Shown piece after piece: positions 26,807-36,130 of a stretch of 64,000 bases of DNA. Position 1 is the stretch's first letter; the number at the start of each line of letters is the position of its first letter. The stretch comes from Myxococcus dinghuensis. Its GTDB lineage: Bacteria; Myxococcota; Myxococcia; Myxococcales; Myxococcaceae. A model generated the notes under the pieces. The model ran no database searches. It saw nothing but the letters and a program-made list of their open reading frames with translations, and was not told the origin of the DNA. Location: contig NZ_JAKCFB010000002.1 of NCBI RefSeq assembly GCF_024198235.1, forward strand, positions 124,001 through 188,000, in the 5' to 3' direction. The position numbers and the translations under genes were made by a program.

Positions 26807-28090
26807 ATGGAGACCGCTTTCGTCGCATTCATCCCGCTCTCGAACTGGCTGCGCGGGTTCGATCGCTACCGCATGCGGTATTCGAAGGCCTCCATCTCGG
26901 AGTCCACCTTCCCCGACGCGTTCTACATGCTGAAGGAGGACGAGCCCTGGGCACCCGGGCTCGCGAAGGCGCGGCGGTTGGTGGCGAAGCTCGGCCGCGC
27001 GAAGGACCGCGTCGTCGCCTTGCGCGCACAACTGCCGACCTCGGGCGCCCAGGCGATGCGCCCCAACGACACCACCGGGACGGGCATCGGCTGGCGCTGG
27101 CCCGCCCCCGAGGTGCCCCTGAGCGGGGTCGCCTGGGTGGGCGACGACGACACGCTGCGGCCCACGTTCCACGAAGAGGTCACCGCCCAGGCCTTCCTGC
27201 TCGACGACACGGGGCTCGTCCCGTGGGCCGACTGCCGGCCCCGCTCCTTCTCCGTGCTGCCCGTGGCGAAGGCCTGCCAGGCGACGTGCGCGTTCTGTTT
27301 CTCGAAGGCCAGCGTCTCGGACCTCGCGCGGCAACGGAGCGCCTCGCTCGAGCAACAGCTCGAATGGGCGGACCTCGCGCGGGAGCGTGGGGCGGAGCGC
27401 GCCGTCATCACCGGCGGAGGCGAACCGACCCTGCTCCCTCCCACCACGCTGCGCTCCCTGGTCCGAGGACTCGCCGAGCGGTTCCCGAAGACGCTGCTCA
27501 TCACGAACGGCGCGAGGCTCGACGCCGGGCACCTGCGGGCCCTGCGCGACGAGGGGCTCACCACGCTGGCCCTCAGCCGCCATGGCGTCACCCCCGAGGA
27601 CGACGCGCGCATCATGGGGTTGTCCGTCGACGCGGGCGCGCTCGCGCGGGCCTTCGGCCTCCGCAGCCGCGCCATCTGCGTCCTGCAGCGCGGCGGCGTC
27701 GATGACGTCTCCAAGGTCCTGGCCTACCTCGAGCGCAGCGCGCGCGACGGATTCGACGAGGTCTGCTTCAAGGAACTCTACGTCTCCAGCCTCTCCGAGA
27801 ACCCCTGGGCCCCGAGCGCGGTGAACCGCTACTGCGAGACCCACCAGGTGCCGCTCGGGGTCGTGCTCCGAGCGATGGACGCCGCGGGCTTCACGAAGGT
27901 CGCCGAGCTGCCGTGGGGCAGCCCGGTCTTCGAGGGCGAGGTCGCCCACCGCGTGCTGCGTGTCGCGGCCTACACGGAGCCGTCGGTGGGCTGGGAGCGG
28001 ACGCATCGGCTGGTGCGCTCGTGGAACCTCATGAGCGACGGGACCTGCATGGCCTCGCTGGAAGACCCGGCCTCGGAGGTGCGCCGATGA
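26807..28090 (+). CDS. Radical SAM enzyme
   Basis: The protein is 427 aa from ATG 26807. The 4Fe-4S/SAM motif is Cys157-x3-Cys161-x2-Cys164 (KACQATCAFCFSKAS), followed by an AdoMet-binding glycine region (AVITGGGEPTLLP) and strands of a partial TIM barrel (LLITNGARLDAGHL, TTLALSRHGV, DEVCFKELYVSS). An unusual 140-residue N-terminal extension precedes the core (FVAFIPLSNWLRGFDRYRMRYSKASISESTFPD). No clear SPASM cluster is seen after the barrel. The stop overlaps the next start (ATGA), and a third gene is coupled the same way, so the three products likely act in one pathway. Substrate unknown. Confidence 0.82.
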   Translation: METAFVAFIPLSNWLRGFDRYRMRYSKASISESTFPDAFYMLKEDEPWAPGLAKARRLVAKLGRAKDRVVALRAQLPTSGAQAMRPNDTTGTGIGWRWPAPEVPLSGVAWVGDDDTLRPTFHEEVTAQAFLLDDTGLVPWADCRPRSFSVLPVAKACQATCAFCFSKASVSDLARQRSASLEQQLEWADLARERGAERAVITGGGEPTLLPPTTLRSLVRGLAERFPKTLLITNGARLDAGHLRALRDEGLTTLALSRHGVTPEDDARIMGLSVDAGALARAFGLRSRAICVLQRGGVDDVSKVLAYLERSARDGFDEVCFKELYVSSLSENPWAPSAVNRYCETHQVPLGVVLRAMDAAGFTKVAELPWGSPVFEGEVAHRVLRVAAYTEPSVGWERTHRLVRSWNLMSDGTCMASLEDPASEVRR

Positions 28091-29088
28091 GGCTCGACGC
28101 CTTCCTCGCGCTGCGGGACCCGTTGCGGAACGAGCGCCCCGAGCTCGTCGACCTCTCGGAGCTCAACGTCTACCGCAGCCTGGCGCCGACGTTCGCCGCC
28201 ATCGCGCCGTCGGCCCATCCCGAAGCGCCGTACCGGTGCCACCTCGCCGAGCGGTTCCTCTCGCACCTGTCGCTCGACGCCGGCCTCAAGTCCCGGACGC
28301 AGGTCAGTCACGGCGTGCGCCGCTCCCTCCGCGCGTTGTTCGGCTGGCTCGCCTCGCGCAACGCGCGTGTCGGGGTTCCCGACGACGTGTACCCGGTGTA
28401 CCTCCAGCTCGCCGCCGAGGCGGGCGTCGACGTCGTGCGATTCCCCGCGCGACAGGGACTGCCGGAGCTCGAGGCCTGCGACGCGCTCCTCCTCTGCGAG
28501 CCGCTCAAGCCCTGGGGGCGAACACTGACGGACGAGGAGACGACGCGGGTGGAGGCCTGGGTTCGCGCCGAGCCCTCCCGTCGCGTGCTGCTCATCGACT
28601 CCGCGTATGCGACGCCTCCGACGCCCTGGGCGCTCCGACTGCTGCGCGAGGAGCTGGCGTTCGTCCTCGTCTCGCTGTCCAAGGGCTGGCTGCTCCCGGA
28701 CCACGCGGGGCTGTGCATCGCGCCCTCGCGCTGGAGCCAGGAGGCGCGGGCCGTGTTCGCGCCGCTGCCCAAGGATGAACAGAGGCTGCGCATCGGCTAC
28801 GCGGCCCTCACGGAGCACGCGGCCCGGCCCCGGCGGGTCGGCGAGGTCCTGACCGGACGAGCCCTCGCCCTGGACGCCTTCACCACCCGCCGCCCCGAGC
28901 TGCGCGCCGCCCCCTGCATCGGCTACTTCGCCACGTCGCGCTGCTCGTTCGACGCGCTCCTGGCGCAAGGCATCCTCGGAGTGCCCGCGTCCGTCTTCGG
29001 AGGCCCCGAGCACCTGAGCGTCCTCTCCAGCCTGGAGCCCGTCATGCGCTCCGCCGGGCAGTCCTCGAAAGAAGCGAGCCGACCATGA
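28087..29088 (+). CDS. Short PLP-dependent aminotransferase-like protein (fold type I)
   Basis: The protein is 333 aa, shorter than the usual 380-430 of class I/II aminotransferases. The PLP signature is visible: Asp171 and Tyr174 in VLLIDSAYATPP (cofactor nitrogen and oxygen contacts) and Lys199 in LVSLSKGWLLPDHAGL (Schiff base). A helix-capping region near SHGVRRSLRALFGWLAS may hold the phosphate. The N-terminal arm and C-terminal domain are reduced, so it may act on an unusual or protein-bound substrate. It is coupled by 4-bp overlaps to the radical SAM gene upstream and the SDR gene downstream. Confidence 0.72.
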   Translation: MRLDAFLALRDPLRNERPELVDLSELNVYRSLAPTFAAIAPSAHPEAPYRCHLAERFLSHLSLDAGLKSRTQVSHGVRRSLRALFGWLASRNARVGVPDDVYPVYLQLAAEAGVDVVRFPARQGLPELEACDALLLCEPLKPWGRTLTDEETTRVEAWVRAEPSRRVLLIDSAYATPPTPWALRLLREELAFVLVSLSKGWLLPDHAGLCIAPSRWSQEARAVFAPLPKDEQRLRIGYAALTEHAARPRRVGEVLTGRALALDAFTTRRPELRAAPCIGYFATSRCSFDALLAQGILGVPASVFGGPEHLSVLSSLEPVMRSAGQSSKEASRP

Positions 29089-29771
29089 ACGTCGTCATCA
29101 CGGGTACGAACCGGGGCATCGGCCTCGAGCTGGTGCGTCAGTGCCTCTCGCGCGGAGACACGGTGCACGCGGGGGTCCGCGCCCCCGCGCAGGCGACGGA
29201 CCTCACCGCGCTCGCCGAGGGCGCCGGTGGGCGACTCCGGGTCCACGCGCTCGACGTGGCGGACGCGGCGGGCGTGCGCGCCTTCGCGGAGTCACTCCCC
29301 GAGGTCATCCACCTGCTCATCAACAACGCGGGCGTGCGCACCCGCCCGGACGACCTCGCGGACCTCGACGTCGACGACCTCACGCGGACCTTCCAGGTGA
29401 ACGCCGTGGCGGCGCTGCGCATGACCCTCGCACTGCTGCCACGGTTGCGCGCGGCGGGCGGCGCGAAGGTCGCCAACATCAGCTCCAACCTGGGCTCCAT
29501 CACCGACAACAGTTGGGGTGGCGCCTACGGCTACCGCATGTCCAAGGCGGCGCTGAACATGGCCACGCGCTCGCTGGGGCACGACCTGAAGGACGCCGGC
29601 ATCCTCGCCTTCGCGCTCAGCCCCGGCTGGGTGAGGACCGACATGGGCGGCAGCGAGGCCCCCACGGCGGTGGAGACCTCGGTGGCGGGGCTGCTCGCCG
29701 TGCTCACCCGCCTCGGCCCCGACGAGACCGGCGGCTTCTTCGACTTCGAGGGTCACCGCCTCGACTGGTGA
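29085..29771 (+). CDS. Short-chain dehydrogenase, C-factor (CsgA)-like
   Basis: The protein is 228 aa, the size of CsgA-type SDRs. It has the NAD(P) motif TGTNRGIG (6-13), the structural NNAG, and catalytic Tyr-x3-Lys in GGAYGYRMSKAALNMATRSL. The segment from NISSNLGS to that motif and the end (SPGWVRTDMGG ... GGFFDFEGHRLDW) closely resemble C-factor-like proteins of myxobacteria, some of which act in cell-cell signalling and others as plain oxidoreductases. Here it is the third gene of a coupled operon, so a reductase step in that pathway is the simpler reading. Confidence 0.85.
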   Translation: MNVVITGTNRGIGLELVRQCLSRGDTVHAGVRAPAQATDLTALAEGAGGRLRVHALDVADAAGVRAFAESLPEVIHLLINNAGVRTRPDDLADLDVDDLTRTFQVNAVAALRMTLALLPRLRAAGGAKVANISSNLGSITDNSWGGAYGYRMSKAALNMATRSLGHDLKDAGILAFALSPGWVRTDMGGSEAPTAVETSVAGLLAVLTRLGPDETGGFFDFEGHRLDW

Positions 29772-29837
29772 GCCGCGTCCCCCGCGACGCCCCGGACTCG
29801 GTCCAACGCGAGGTCCGGGGCGCGGCTCCAGGACACC

Positions 29838-31922
29838 TCAATCGTCGTTCTGGGTCCGGGCATCCGGCTTCTTGCAGCCGGGCGTCATGCACAACTGCCC
29901 CACGACGAAGGTCCCCCCGACCCCGGACTGGACGCCCAGGTTGAGCGCATGGAGCCGGATGCGGACGAAGGGATGACGGCAGCGCAGCGCCATGTCGGTG
30001 CGGGGGTCATGGACCTCCGGAGACAACGGCAGTCCTGCCACCCGGAGCGCGGGCCGGACTCCCTCCTCCTGTCGTTCGAGGAAGTGGCTGTATCGCCACG
30101 GGACGAAGCCCGAGGGGAGAGGCGCCGCCAGGGAGGACGCCGTGGGGTACTCGAGGAACGCCCGCACGGGCGTCTTCGTGGCCCGGACCGGAGTCACCGC
30201 GCGGGCGAGCAACGCGGGCCCGTCACACGACCCGCACTCATAGAGCCGGAGCGTGCGCGCCTGCATTCCCTCCTCGAGGGTGGGGAGGTGGAACACGGTT
30301 CTCGGCGTCAGCCGCCTGTTGCACTCGGGGCAGGCGACGCGGGCCTCGAGGTCCTCCGCGGAGAGCCGCCCAGGCTGGACGTCCCAACACGGGGCACCGG
30401 CGATTCCGAACGGCGCGGGCTGGCGGCGCGCCTCCTCCGCGCGCTGGAGGATGACCTCGGGAAAGGCCTTCGCGCGCCGCAGGGCGTTGAACTGGCGCAC
30501 CAACCCACCCGCCTCCACGTCCGCGACCTCCGGCGGACGCGCATCCACCAGCCACTCGACCGCGGCCCGCGACAAGCTCTTGAGCGTGCTCCGCGAGAAG
30601 TCATCCACGTCCGGGTCACCCGCCTCTCCGAGCACCGAGGAGAGTCCCTGGACAGGTGACTTCGCCTTCGCGGCCCGGCGGCCCAGGAAGTCTCCGAAGC
30701 CGGTGCCATGCTTGATGGCGCGTGCATCGACGTACCCCTCGCAGTGCTTTCGCTCCTTCGCGGTGAGCAGGTCCGGCGCGATGCGCTGGAGGGTCGTCAG
30801 GTATTCGTCCACCAGCGCCACGCGCGCTCCGGCGAAGCGACGGATGCAGTCCAACGCCGGGCCGACGTCCGCGGGACTGAAGTAGCACGGCAGCGAGCTG
30901 CCACTCACCTCTCCCGCCGCCAGCCACCCCGGGGATTCGGAATCCACGGCCAGGAGGTCCTGGAACCAGTGCCCCTGCTCCCGGGCCAATCGCTCCAGGA
31001 CCTTCCGCGCCGCAGGCTCCGCATCCTCGAGCCCGTACCTGCACCAATGGTCGAAGCGCTCGCCGGACTGGGGCTTCGCCCTCCTCGGGAAGGCATAGCG
31101 CTTCGGCCACGTCTGGACCTCCGACAGCAGCTCCACACGGCGGCGCAGCTCATCGGGCTCCAGCGCGACGAGCCCCGCCTTCGGCATGAGCGCGTCGTAC
31201 GTCAGGGCGTCGAACGCGTGGCGCGGGTGGAACACGTTCGCCTCGAAGACGTCTTCCTCGGGGAGTGGAATCTTCAGCTCCATCAGGCGGGCACGCAGCG
31301 GACGCAGACGCGCGAGGTCCCGAGGCCGGCGCTCGATGGCGATCGGCGCGGTGAAGTCCCGCTCACAGTCGGCGCACGTCGTGGCCTCCGGCGTGACGGG
31401 CGCGCCACACGAGCAGCGCAGCGCGGCAGTCTTGGCGGGCTTGTACTTCCGCCCCGCCTCCTGGAGGCGTCGCTGGAAGAGGAGGAAGTCGGTCTTCACA
31501 CGCGGGTCGGAGGGACGCGCCGCGAGCGCGCGCTTCTTCTTCTCCCACAGGAAGCATCGCACCTGCCCCTCGAGGGCGAACTCCGCCAGCTCCCCCCGTC
31601 CGCCCAGCTGCACGGCCAGGTCGAGGAGCGCCTCGAACAACACACGCCGCTGCGCCGCTTCGGCCTCGGGGACGGCGCCGTAGAGTTCGAACGGGTAGTG
31701 CGCACTCACCATCTCGTGGAGCGGCCGCTGTCGCAGCGCATCGATCAACCCGGCGACGGACTGCGTCTGCCCCTCCAACCGGCTGCGCAGCCACTTCTTC
31801 CGGCCCGCATCATCGAGATCGATCCGTACCGCCAACCCTGACAGCCCCTTGATTCGCACGCACGAGCCCCCGCTGAAGACTTCGGCGACATCCTCTATCC
31901 GATGGCAAATGCCACCGTCCAT
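29838..31922 (-). CDS. Large zinc-ribbon protein of unknown function
   Basis: The protein is 694 aa from ATG 31922, chosen because GAGAGG lies 6 bp upstream; a longer frame to 32102 is Pro/Arg-rich and unlikely. Two zinc-ribbon-like cysteine sets are visible: CSCGAPVTPEATTCADC (about residue 170) and CPECNRRLTPRT ... YECGSCDGP (about 560-600). Other parts are mixed alpha/beta with an Arg/Lys-rich middle (KKWLRSRLEGQ, WEKKKRALAARPSD). It ends CMTPGCKKPDARTQNDD. No signal peptide; probably cytoplasmic, perhaps nucleic-acid binding. No family recognised. It is divergent from an LRR-like gene 194 bp away. Confidence 0.65.
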   Translation of the reverse strand: MDGGICHRIEDVAEVFSGGSCVRIKGLSGLAVRIDLDDAGRKKWLRSRLEGQTQSVAGLIDALRQRPLHEMVSAHYPFELYGAVPEAEAAQRRVLFEALLDLAVQLGGRGELAEFALEGQVRCFLWEKKKRALAARPSDPRVKTDFLLFQRRLQEAGRKYKPAKTAALRCSCGAPVTPEATTCADCERDFTAPIAIERRPRDLARLRPLRARLMELKIPLPEEDVFEANVFHPRHAFDALTYDALMPKAGLVALEPDELRRRVELLSEVQTWPKRYAFPRRAKPQSGERFDHWCRYGLEDAEPAARKVLERLAREQGHWFQDLLAVDSESPGWLAAGEVSGSSLPCYFSPADVGPALDCIRRFAGARVALVDEYLTTLQRIAPDLLTAKERKHCEGYVDARAIKHGTGFGDFLGRRAAKAKSPVQGLSSVLGEAGDPDVDDFSRSTLKSLSRAAVEWLVDARPPEVADVEAGGLVRQFNALRRAKAFPEVILQRAEEARRQPAPFGIAGAPCWDVQPGRLSAEDLEARVACPECNRRLTPRTVFHLPTLEEGMQARTLRLYECGSCDGPALLARAVTPVRATKTPVRAFLEYPTASSLAAPLPSGFVPWRYSHFLERQEEGVRPALRVAGLPLSPEVHDPRTDMALRCRHPFVRIRLHALNLGVQSGVGGTFVVGQLCMTPGCKKPDARTQNDD

Positions 31923-32116
31923 CATCAACCTCTCGACGCCGGTGCCCACGCGCCCTCCCGCCGGGTGGCCCACCGACTCAGGCATTCCGGGACCTCCCGG
32001 CCAACCGCACGGCGACGTCGGCCGGTTCGTCCGGTTCCCAGGAGAACCGCGCGGGCGATGAGCGGGCCTGGACCTAGACTGGCGCCTGAACTCGCAAGCC
32101 ACGGAAGCATCCGCAC

Positions 32117-33652
32117 ATGAAGCCCACGCCTGGAGACATCTTCGCGGTCTACAACCCTCGGTTCGGCGCCTATACCGCGGTCCAGGTCACCGCCCTGAAG
32201 GTCGACGGGAAGTCCGAGATGGCCTCCGTGCTGGTGCTGGACTGGCTGGGCTCCGCCCCGCCGGATGCCGCCGCGGTCGCGGCCATGGCGCCCGCCCGAA
32301 TCAACTTCTTCTTCTGGAAGGAACACCACGTCCACGACTGGGTCCCCGTCGACGTGCCCCGTGGGTACACCCACGTGGGCCACCGCCCCCCCCTCGTCGT
32401 CGAGGGCACCAACAGCTACGGCGGCTGGCCCGACGGCAGCCCCCTCCACGCGCAACGCCACTGGGAAGCCATTCCCCAGGCGCAGCGCGACCTCTTCAAG
32501 CAGATGGACGCGGAACGCGACAAGAGCGTGGTGTTCGCGCGAGGCGACGTGGAGGTGCACCGCTCGACCCAGCGTCTGGACACGGCGCAGCTCACCGCCG
32601 CCCCCGTCCTGTCGGTGTTCGAAGCCCTCCCCATCCTGACCTCCGTCAACGCCGACGCTCCGGTGCCAGGCCTGTTCGACTTCATCCGCCGCCGCCCCTT
32701 CGTCTACGAGTCGGTGGTGCTCGGCCATGGCGAGCGCCACGTCGACGTACGGGGAGCCGCGTTGACCCGCTTCACGGTCGACGTGACGGGGGTCCACGAG
32801 CTCCACCTGAACGAGGGCCTGGATTTCCTCATCCTCGTCGGCAAGGCCCGCCCTGGACTGAGGATCCACGCCGAGGCCGGAGGTCGCTGGCTGACGTTGA
32901 CCACGAGCGAGCCGACCCTGACGGGGACGGGCCTGGACGACCTGGGCAACCTGCACGTGACCGCCGCGCGGGAGGTGGACGTCGCGGGCATCGTCCGACG
33001 ATTCCCTCGGCTGACGGAGCTGCGCATCTGGGGCGCCCCCGGCTACCTGCGCAACGTCGCCGAGCTGGCGGCGCTCCCGGGCCTGGACACGCTGACGCTC
33101 AGCGACATGTTCGGCATGGCCCCCGACGAGTTCCCCGGTCCGGAGCGCCTCCCCGCCCTGGGGAGGCTCTGGCTGACGAGCATCCCCGCCGATGTCGCCG
33201 CCCAGGTGAAGAAGGTCTACAAGGCCGCCACCCGCGCGGGCCTCGACCTGTCCGTGAGGCAGCCTCGCAAGGCGGACTGGCTGGCGGAGAACCTGGACAA
33301 CCCCTTCCGCGTCTGGGACGGGGCCGACCACATCACCGCGACCCAGGCCAAGAAGGCGGCGGCGCTGTATCGACAGGCGCGCTCCGCGGCGCTCCAGGCC
33401 GCCGCGGCACACGCCTCCCCCACCGACCTCGCCTCCGCGCTCGAGCCCATCGTCAGGGCCTATACCGAGGGCTTCAACAAGCTGGATGCCCGGCAGACGT
33501 TCATCTACACGGAGGAGCGCGAGCACATCCACGAAGCGCTGATGACCGTCCTCGACGCGGTGGACGAGGAGCGCGGGGCCACCGGCGCATCCATGGAGCC
33601 GGTGGGACGCGACGCGTTGATCGAGGTGATGGACTCCATCCGCGACTTCTAG
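32117..33652 (+). CDS. Unknown protein with N-terminal Imm26-like and LRR-like regions
   Basis: The protein is 511 aa. The N-terminus (PTPGDIFAVYNPRFGAYTAVQVTAL ... WVPVDVPRGYTHVGHRPPLV) loosely recalls small immunity-type beta-barrel domains of the Imm26 kind. Residues about 215-370 contain leucine-rich-repeat-like segments (LTRFTVDVTGVHELHLNEGL, FPRLTELRIWGAPGYLRNVAEL, LPGLDTLTLSDMFG, LPALGRLWLTSIP). The C-terminus is helical (ADWLAENLDNPFRVWDG ... QTFIYTEEREHIHEALMTVLD). No signal peptide. A bacterial LRR protein in protein-protein interaction is likely; biological role unknown. Confidence 0.6.
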   Translation: MKPTPGDIFAVYNPRFGAYTAVQVTALKVDGKSEMASVLVLDWLGSAPPDAAAVAAMAPARINFFFWKEHHVHDWVPVDVPRGYTHVGHRPPLVVEGTNSYGGWPDGSPLHAQRHWEAIPQAQRDLFKQMDAERDKSVVFARGDVEVHRSTQRLDTAQLTAAPVLSVFEALPILTSVNADAPVPGLFDFIRRRPFVYESVVLGHGERHVDVRGAALTRFTVDVTGVHELHLNEGLDFLILVGKARPGLRIHAEAGGRWLTLTTSEPTLTGTGLDDLGNLHVTAAREVDVAGIVRRFPRLTELRIWGAPGYLRNVAELAALPGLDTLTLSDMFGMAPDEFPGPERLPALGRLWLTSIPADVAAQVKKVYKAATRAGLDLSVRQPRKADWLAENLDNPFRVWDGADHITATQAKKAAALYRQARSAALQAAAAHASPTDLASALEPIVRAYTEGFNKLDARQTFIYTEEREHIHEALMTVLDAVDEERGATGASMEPVGRDALIEVMDSIRDF

Positions 33653-33655
33653 CCG

Positions 33656-34597
33656 CTACTTCGCGCTCGGCTTCTTCTTCATGACCTTCTGGCCCAGCGT
33701 GAGGAGCAGCACCAGCACGGCGCCAGCGCCCAGCCCCACCGCGCCGTTGAGCAACATGGGAGCCAGGCCGCCCAGGACGCTGCCCACGCCGGGCACGGAA
33801 GCGGCCCATTCGGAGAAGGACTGCTCCGCGTGGTGCAGGCCGGAGACGCCGTGCACGAGGATGCCGCCGCCCACCAGGAACATGGCGGCCGTCCCCGCCA
33901 CGGAGAGGAACTTCATCAGCCACGGCGCCGCGCGGAGGATGCCCGCGCCCAGGCTGCGCTGGAAGGCGCCGGACTGGCGGCTGAGGTACAGGCCCGCGTC
34001 ATCCAGCTTCACGATGCCCGCCACCAGCCCGTACACGCCCACGGTCATGATGATGGCGATGCCCACCAGCACCATGACACGGGTGGTGAAGTCCGCCGTC
34101 GCCACGGTGCCCAGCGAGATGGCGATGATCTCCGCGGAGAGGATGAAGTCGGTGCGCACCGCGCCCTTGATCTTGTCCTTCTCCAGGGCCACCAGGTCCA
34201 CGGTCGGGTTGGACAGCGCCTCGCGCAGCTCCGCGCGGTGCGCGGTGTCCTCCTCGGCGCCGTGCAGGAACTTGTGCGCGAGCTTCTCGAAGCCCTCGAA
34301 GCAGAGGAAGGCGCCGCCCACCATCAACAGGGGCGTCACGAGCCAGGGGGCCAGCGCGCTGATGGCCAGCGCCGCGGGAACCAGGATGGCCTTGTTGACC
34401 AACGACCCCTTCCCCACCGCCCACACCACCGGCAGCTCGCGGTCCGCGTTCACGCCCGTCACCTGCTGCGCGTTGAGCGCCAGGTCGTCTCCGAGCACGC
34501 CTGCCGTCTTCTTTGCCGCCACCTTCGTCAGGATGGAGACGTCATCCAGGATGGTCGCGATGTCGTCGATGAGCGCAATCAGACTGCTGCCTGCCAT
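33656..34597 (-). CDS. DUF808 family inner-membrane protein (YedI-like)
   Basis: The protein is 313 aa. It starts [42 protein letters not shown], the hallmark of DUF808 proteins, followed by several membrane helices ([63 protein letters not shown] and others). Function is unknown. It converges on the LRR-like gene with a 3-bp gap. Confidence 0.85.
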   Translation of the reverse strand: MAGSSLIALIDDIATILDDVSILTKVAAKKTAGVLGDDLALNAQQVTGVNADRELPVVWAVGKGSLVNKAILVPAALAISALAPWLVTPLLMVGGAFLCFEGFEKLAHKFLHGAEEDTAHRAELREALSNPTVDLVALEKDKIKGAVRTDFILSAEIIAISLGTVATADFTTRVMVLVGIAIIMTVGVYGLVAGIVKLDDAGLYLSRQSGAFQRSLGAGILRAAPWLMKFLSVAGTAAMFLVGGGILVHGVSGLHHAEQSFSEWAASVPGVGSVLGGLAPMLLNGAVGLGAGAVLVLLLTLGQKVMKKKPSAK

Positions 34598-34722
34598 GAA
34601 GGTCTTGTCCCGCGGGAGGGTGGTGAACCGCCTTGCGACCCGGGCGGATTAGCACAGCGGGACCCACGGGGCACGGCTCGCGCCATGCGACACCATCCCA
34701 CCCCTGAGAAGCCCCGGGCCGT

Positions 34723-35064
34723 TCAAGGACAGGACGGGACGCAGTCGACCGCGGTGAATCCCCACGTCCCACCGGAACAAGACCAGCAGCCCCGCGCGGA
34801 GCAGATGTCTCCGCACTGGTGACCGCAGCGGTAGTCGCAGCCCTCGCGGCACGAGGGAGCGCTCGGGGAAGCCGGAGGCCCGCCGGCACAGTCGCCTGTC
34901 CCGGAGTCGCCCCCCGTCCCAGGGGTCGAGGCATCCAGCGATGCGTCCATGCCCGAAGTGGAGGCATCCGGTGAGGCGTCCTCGCCAGGGTCGTCGTCCG
35001 TGCAGGAAACACACAGCGTCACGGCGCACCAGGCCCACCAGGCCGCCCTGCGGGTCCTCGTCAT
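34723..35064 (-). CDS. Small cysteine-rich lipoprotein
   Basis: The protein is 113 aa from ATG 35064, chosen because a signal sequence follows at once (TRTRRAAWWAWCAVTLCVSC, acylated Cys21). Then comes an Asp/Ser/Thr/Gly linker (TDDDPGEDASPDASTSG) and a compact C-terminal domain with eight cysteines (CREGCDYRCGHQCGDICSARGCWSC ... CVPSC). Such linker-plus-knot lipoproteins are abundant on myxobacterial surfaces. Function unknown. Confidence 0.65.
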   Translation of the reverse strand: MTRTRRAAWWAWCAVTLCVSCTDDDPGEDASPDASTSGMDASLDASTPGTGGDSGTGDCAGGPPASPSAPSCREGCDYRCGHQCGDICSARGCWSCSGGTWGFTAVDCVPSCP

Positions 35065-35212
35065 GGTCGTCGTCCTCTCTTCCAGGAGGTTGCCACCGCG
35101 GAAACCAGACACGTCTCGCGTTCGACTCTCGCCTGGGAGACAGACACGACGCAAGTCATTGCCAGACACCGCCAGGGGCGGCACGAGGCCCCTGGCGGCG
35201 GACCCGCTCAAC

Positions 35213-35770
35213 TCACAGGATGCCGGTGACGAGCTGGGTCTTGCAGGAGACCTGGTCGATATAGGACAGGGCCGCGTCGATGGTGCAGGTGGCGCCGCCG
35301 AACGACGCGACCTGATAGGCCGTCGCCGAGCAGATACCGGCCGCGTCGACGACCTCCAGCCGCCAGATGCACGTCTTCACGCCACCCGGGTTCGCCGGGT
35401 CGACCGTCCAGTAGTACTGCTGGACCGCCGGAGGCGTGGGCGCGGCCACCTGGTACCCGCCATAGGAGCCAGAGGTCAGGGGATAGGGGGCGTATACGCC
35501 GTTGAGCGTCCCGGTCAGGATCTGGATGCCCAGGGAGACGTTCGCGCCGGTCTGGTTGAGGACGAGCAAATCCTCCGTGGCGGGACCGATGGACTGCACC
35601 GGCTCCCCATTCCGGACGGGGAGCGGGATTCCCTCCGAGCGGAGGGTGACATACTCGCCACGCTGGGAGAGCACGTCGGGGAACCCGAACTCAGTCTGCC
35701 CGGCGAAAGCGATCGACGGAGCGAGAGACAACAGCGAGCCAGCCAGGAAACGCTTCACGTTCCTCGTCAT
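35213..35770 (-). CDS. Secreted protein of unknown function
   Basis: The protein is 185 aa. A signal peptide (KRFLAGSLLSLAPSIAFA-GQ) is clear. The mature part is beta-rich (EYVTLRSEGIPLPVRNGEPVQS, VLNQTGANVSLGIQILTGTLNG, YYWTVDPANPGGVKTCIWRLEVVD) with four cysteines in the C-terminal half, probably disulfide-linked. No family recognised. Its start faces an AT-rich intergenic block. Confidence 0.7.
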   Translation of the reverse strand: MTRNVKRFLAGSLLSLAPSIAFAGQTEFGFPDVLSQRGEYVTLRSEGIPLPVRNGEPVQSIGPATEDLLVLNQTGANVSLGIQILTGTLNGVYAPYPLTSGSYGGYQVAAPTPPAVQQYYWTVDPANPGGVKTCIWRLEVVDAAGICSATAYQVASFGGATCTIDAALSYIDQVSCKTQLVTGIL

Positions 35771-36130
35771 GGACTTCTCCTGTGTTGTTTGTACGGGATT
35801 GGCCGAAGCCAGGAATTCACTAACACTCCCGGCAAACCCTTTTCAAATCAAAACTTCCTGACATTGAAATACAATACACGCAAACCTTTGCACCCGGGTG
35901 GGCCGCGCCCTCATGCATTGCATTTCGCCATTCCGCGCGGTGAGACGTGCGCGAGGGTTCCATCCCGTCATGAGGCGGTGCTGATCCACCGGACCGAACG
36001 CCGCACCCCACGCCCCGTCCCCTCAGGATCCACAGGGAGTGGATTCTTACAGTTCTGTAAACACTCCTAGAAAGTGGGAACGGGGCAGCAACTCATGCGG
36101 GGAAGCCCCGAGAATGGGGCAGGAGCTTTC
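35771..36130. other. AT-rich divergent intergenic region
   Basis: This 360-bp region separates two divergent genes and is visibly richer in A/T than its surroundings, especially 35780-35890 (runs such as CCCTTTTCAAATCAAAAC and GAAATACAATAC). I see no gene. It holds the palindrome at 36047 and the RBS of the LysM gene (AGGAGC at 36121). Likely the promoters of both flanking genes lie here. Confidence 0.6.
36047..36060. promoter_or_regulatory. Perfect palindrome TTACAG-TT-CTGTAA
   Basis: A 6-bp perfect inverted repeat with a 2-bp centre lies about 70 bp upstream of the LysM gene start, in an AT-rich divergent promoter region. It looks like a binding site for a small dimeric regulator. Confidence 0.5.
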
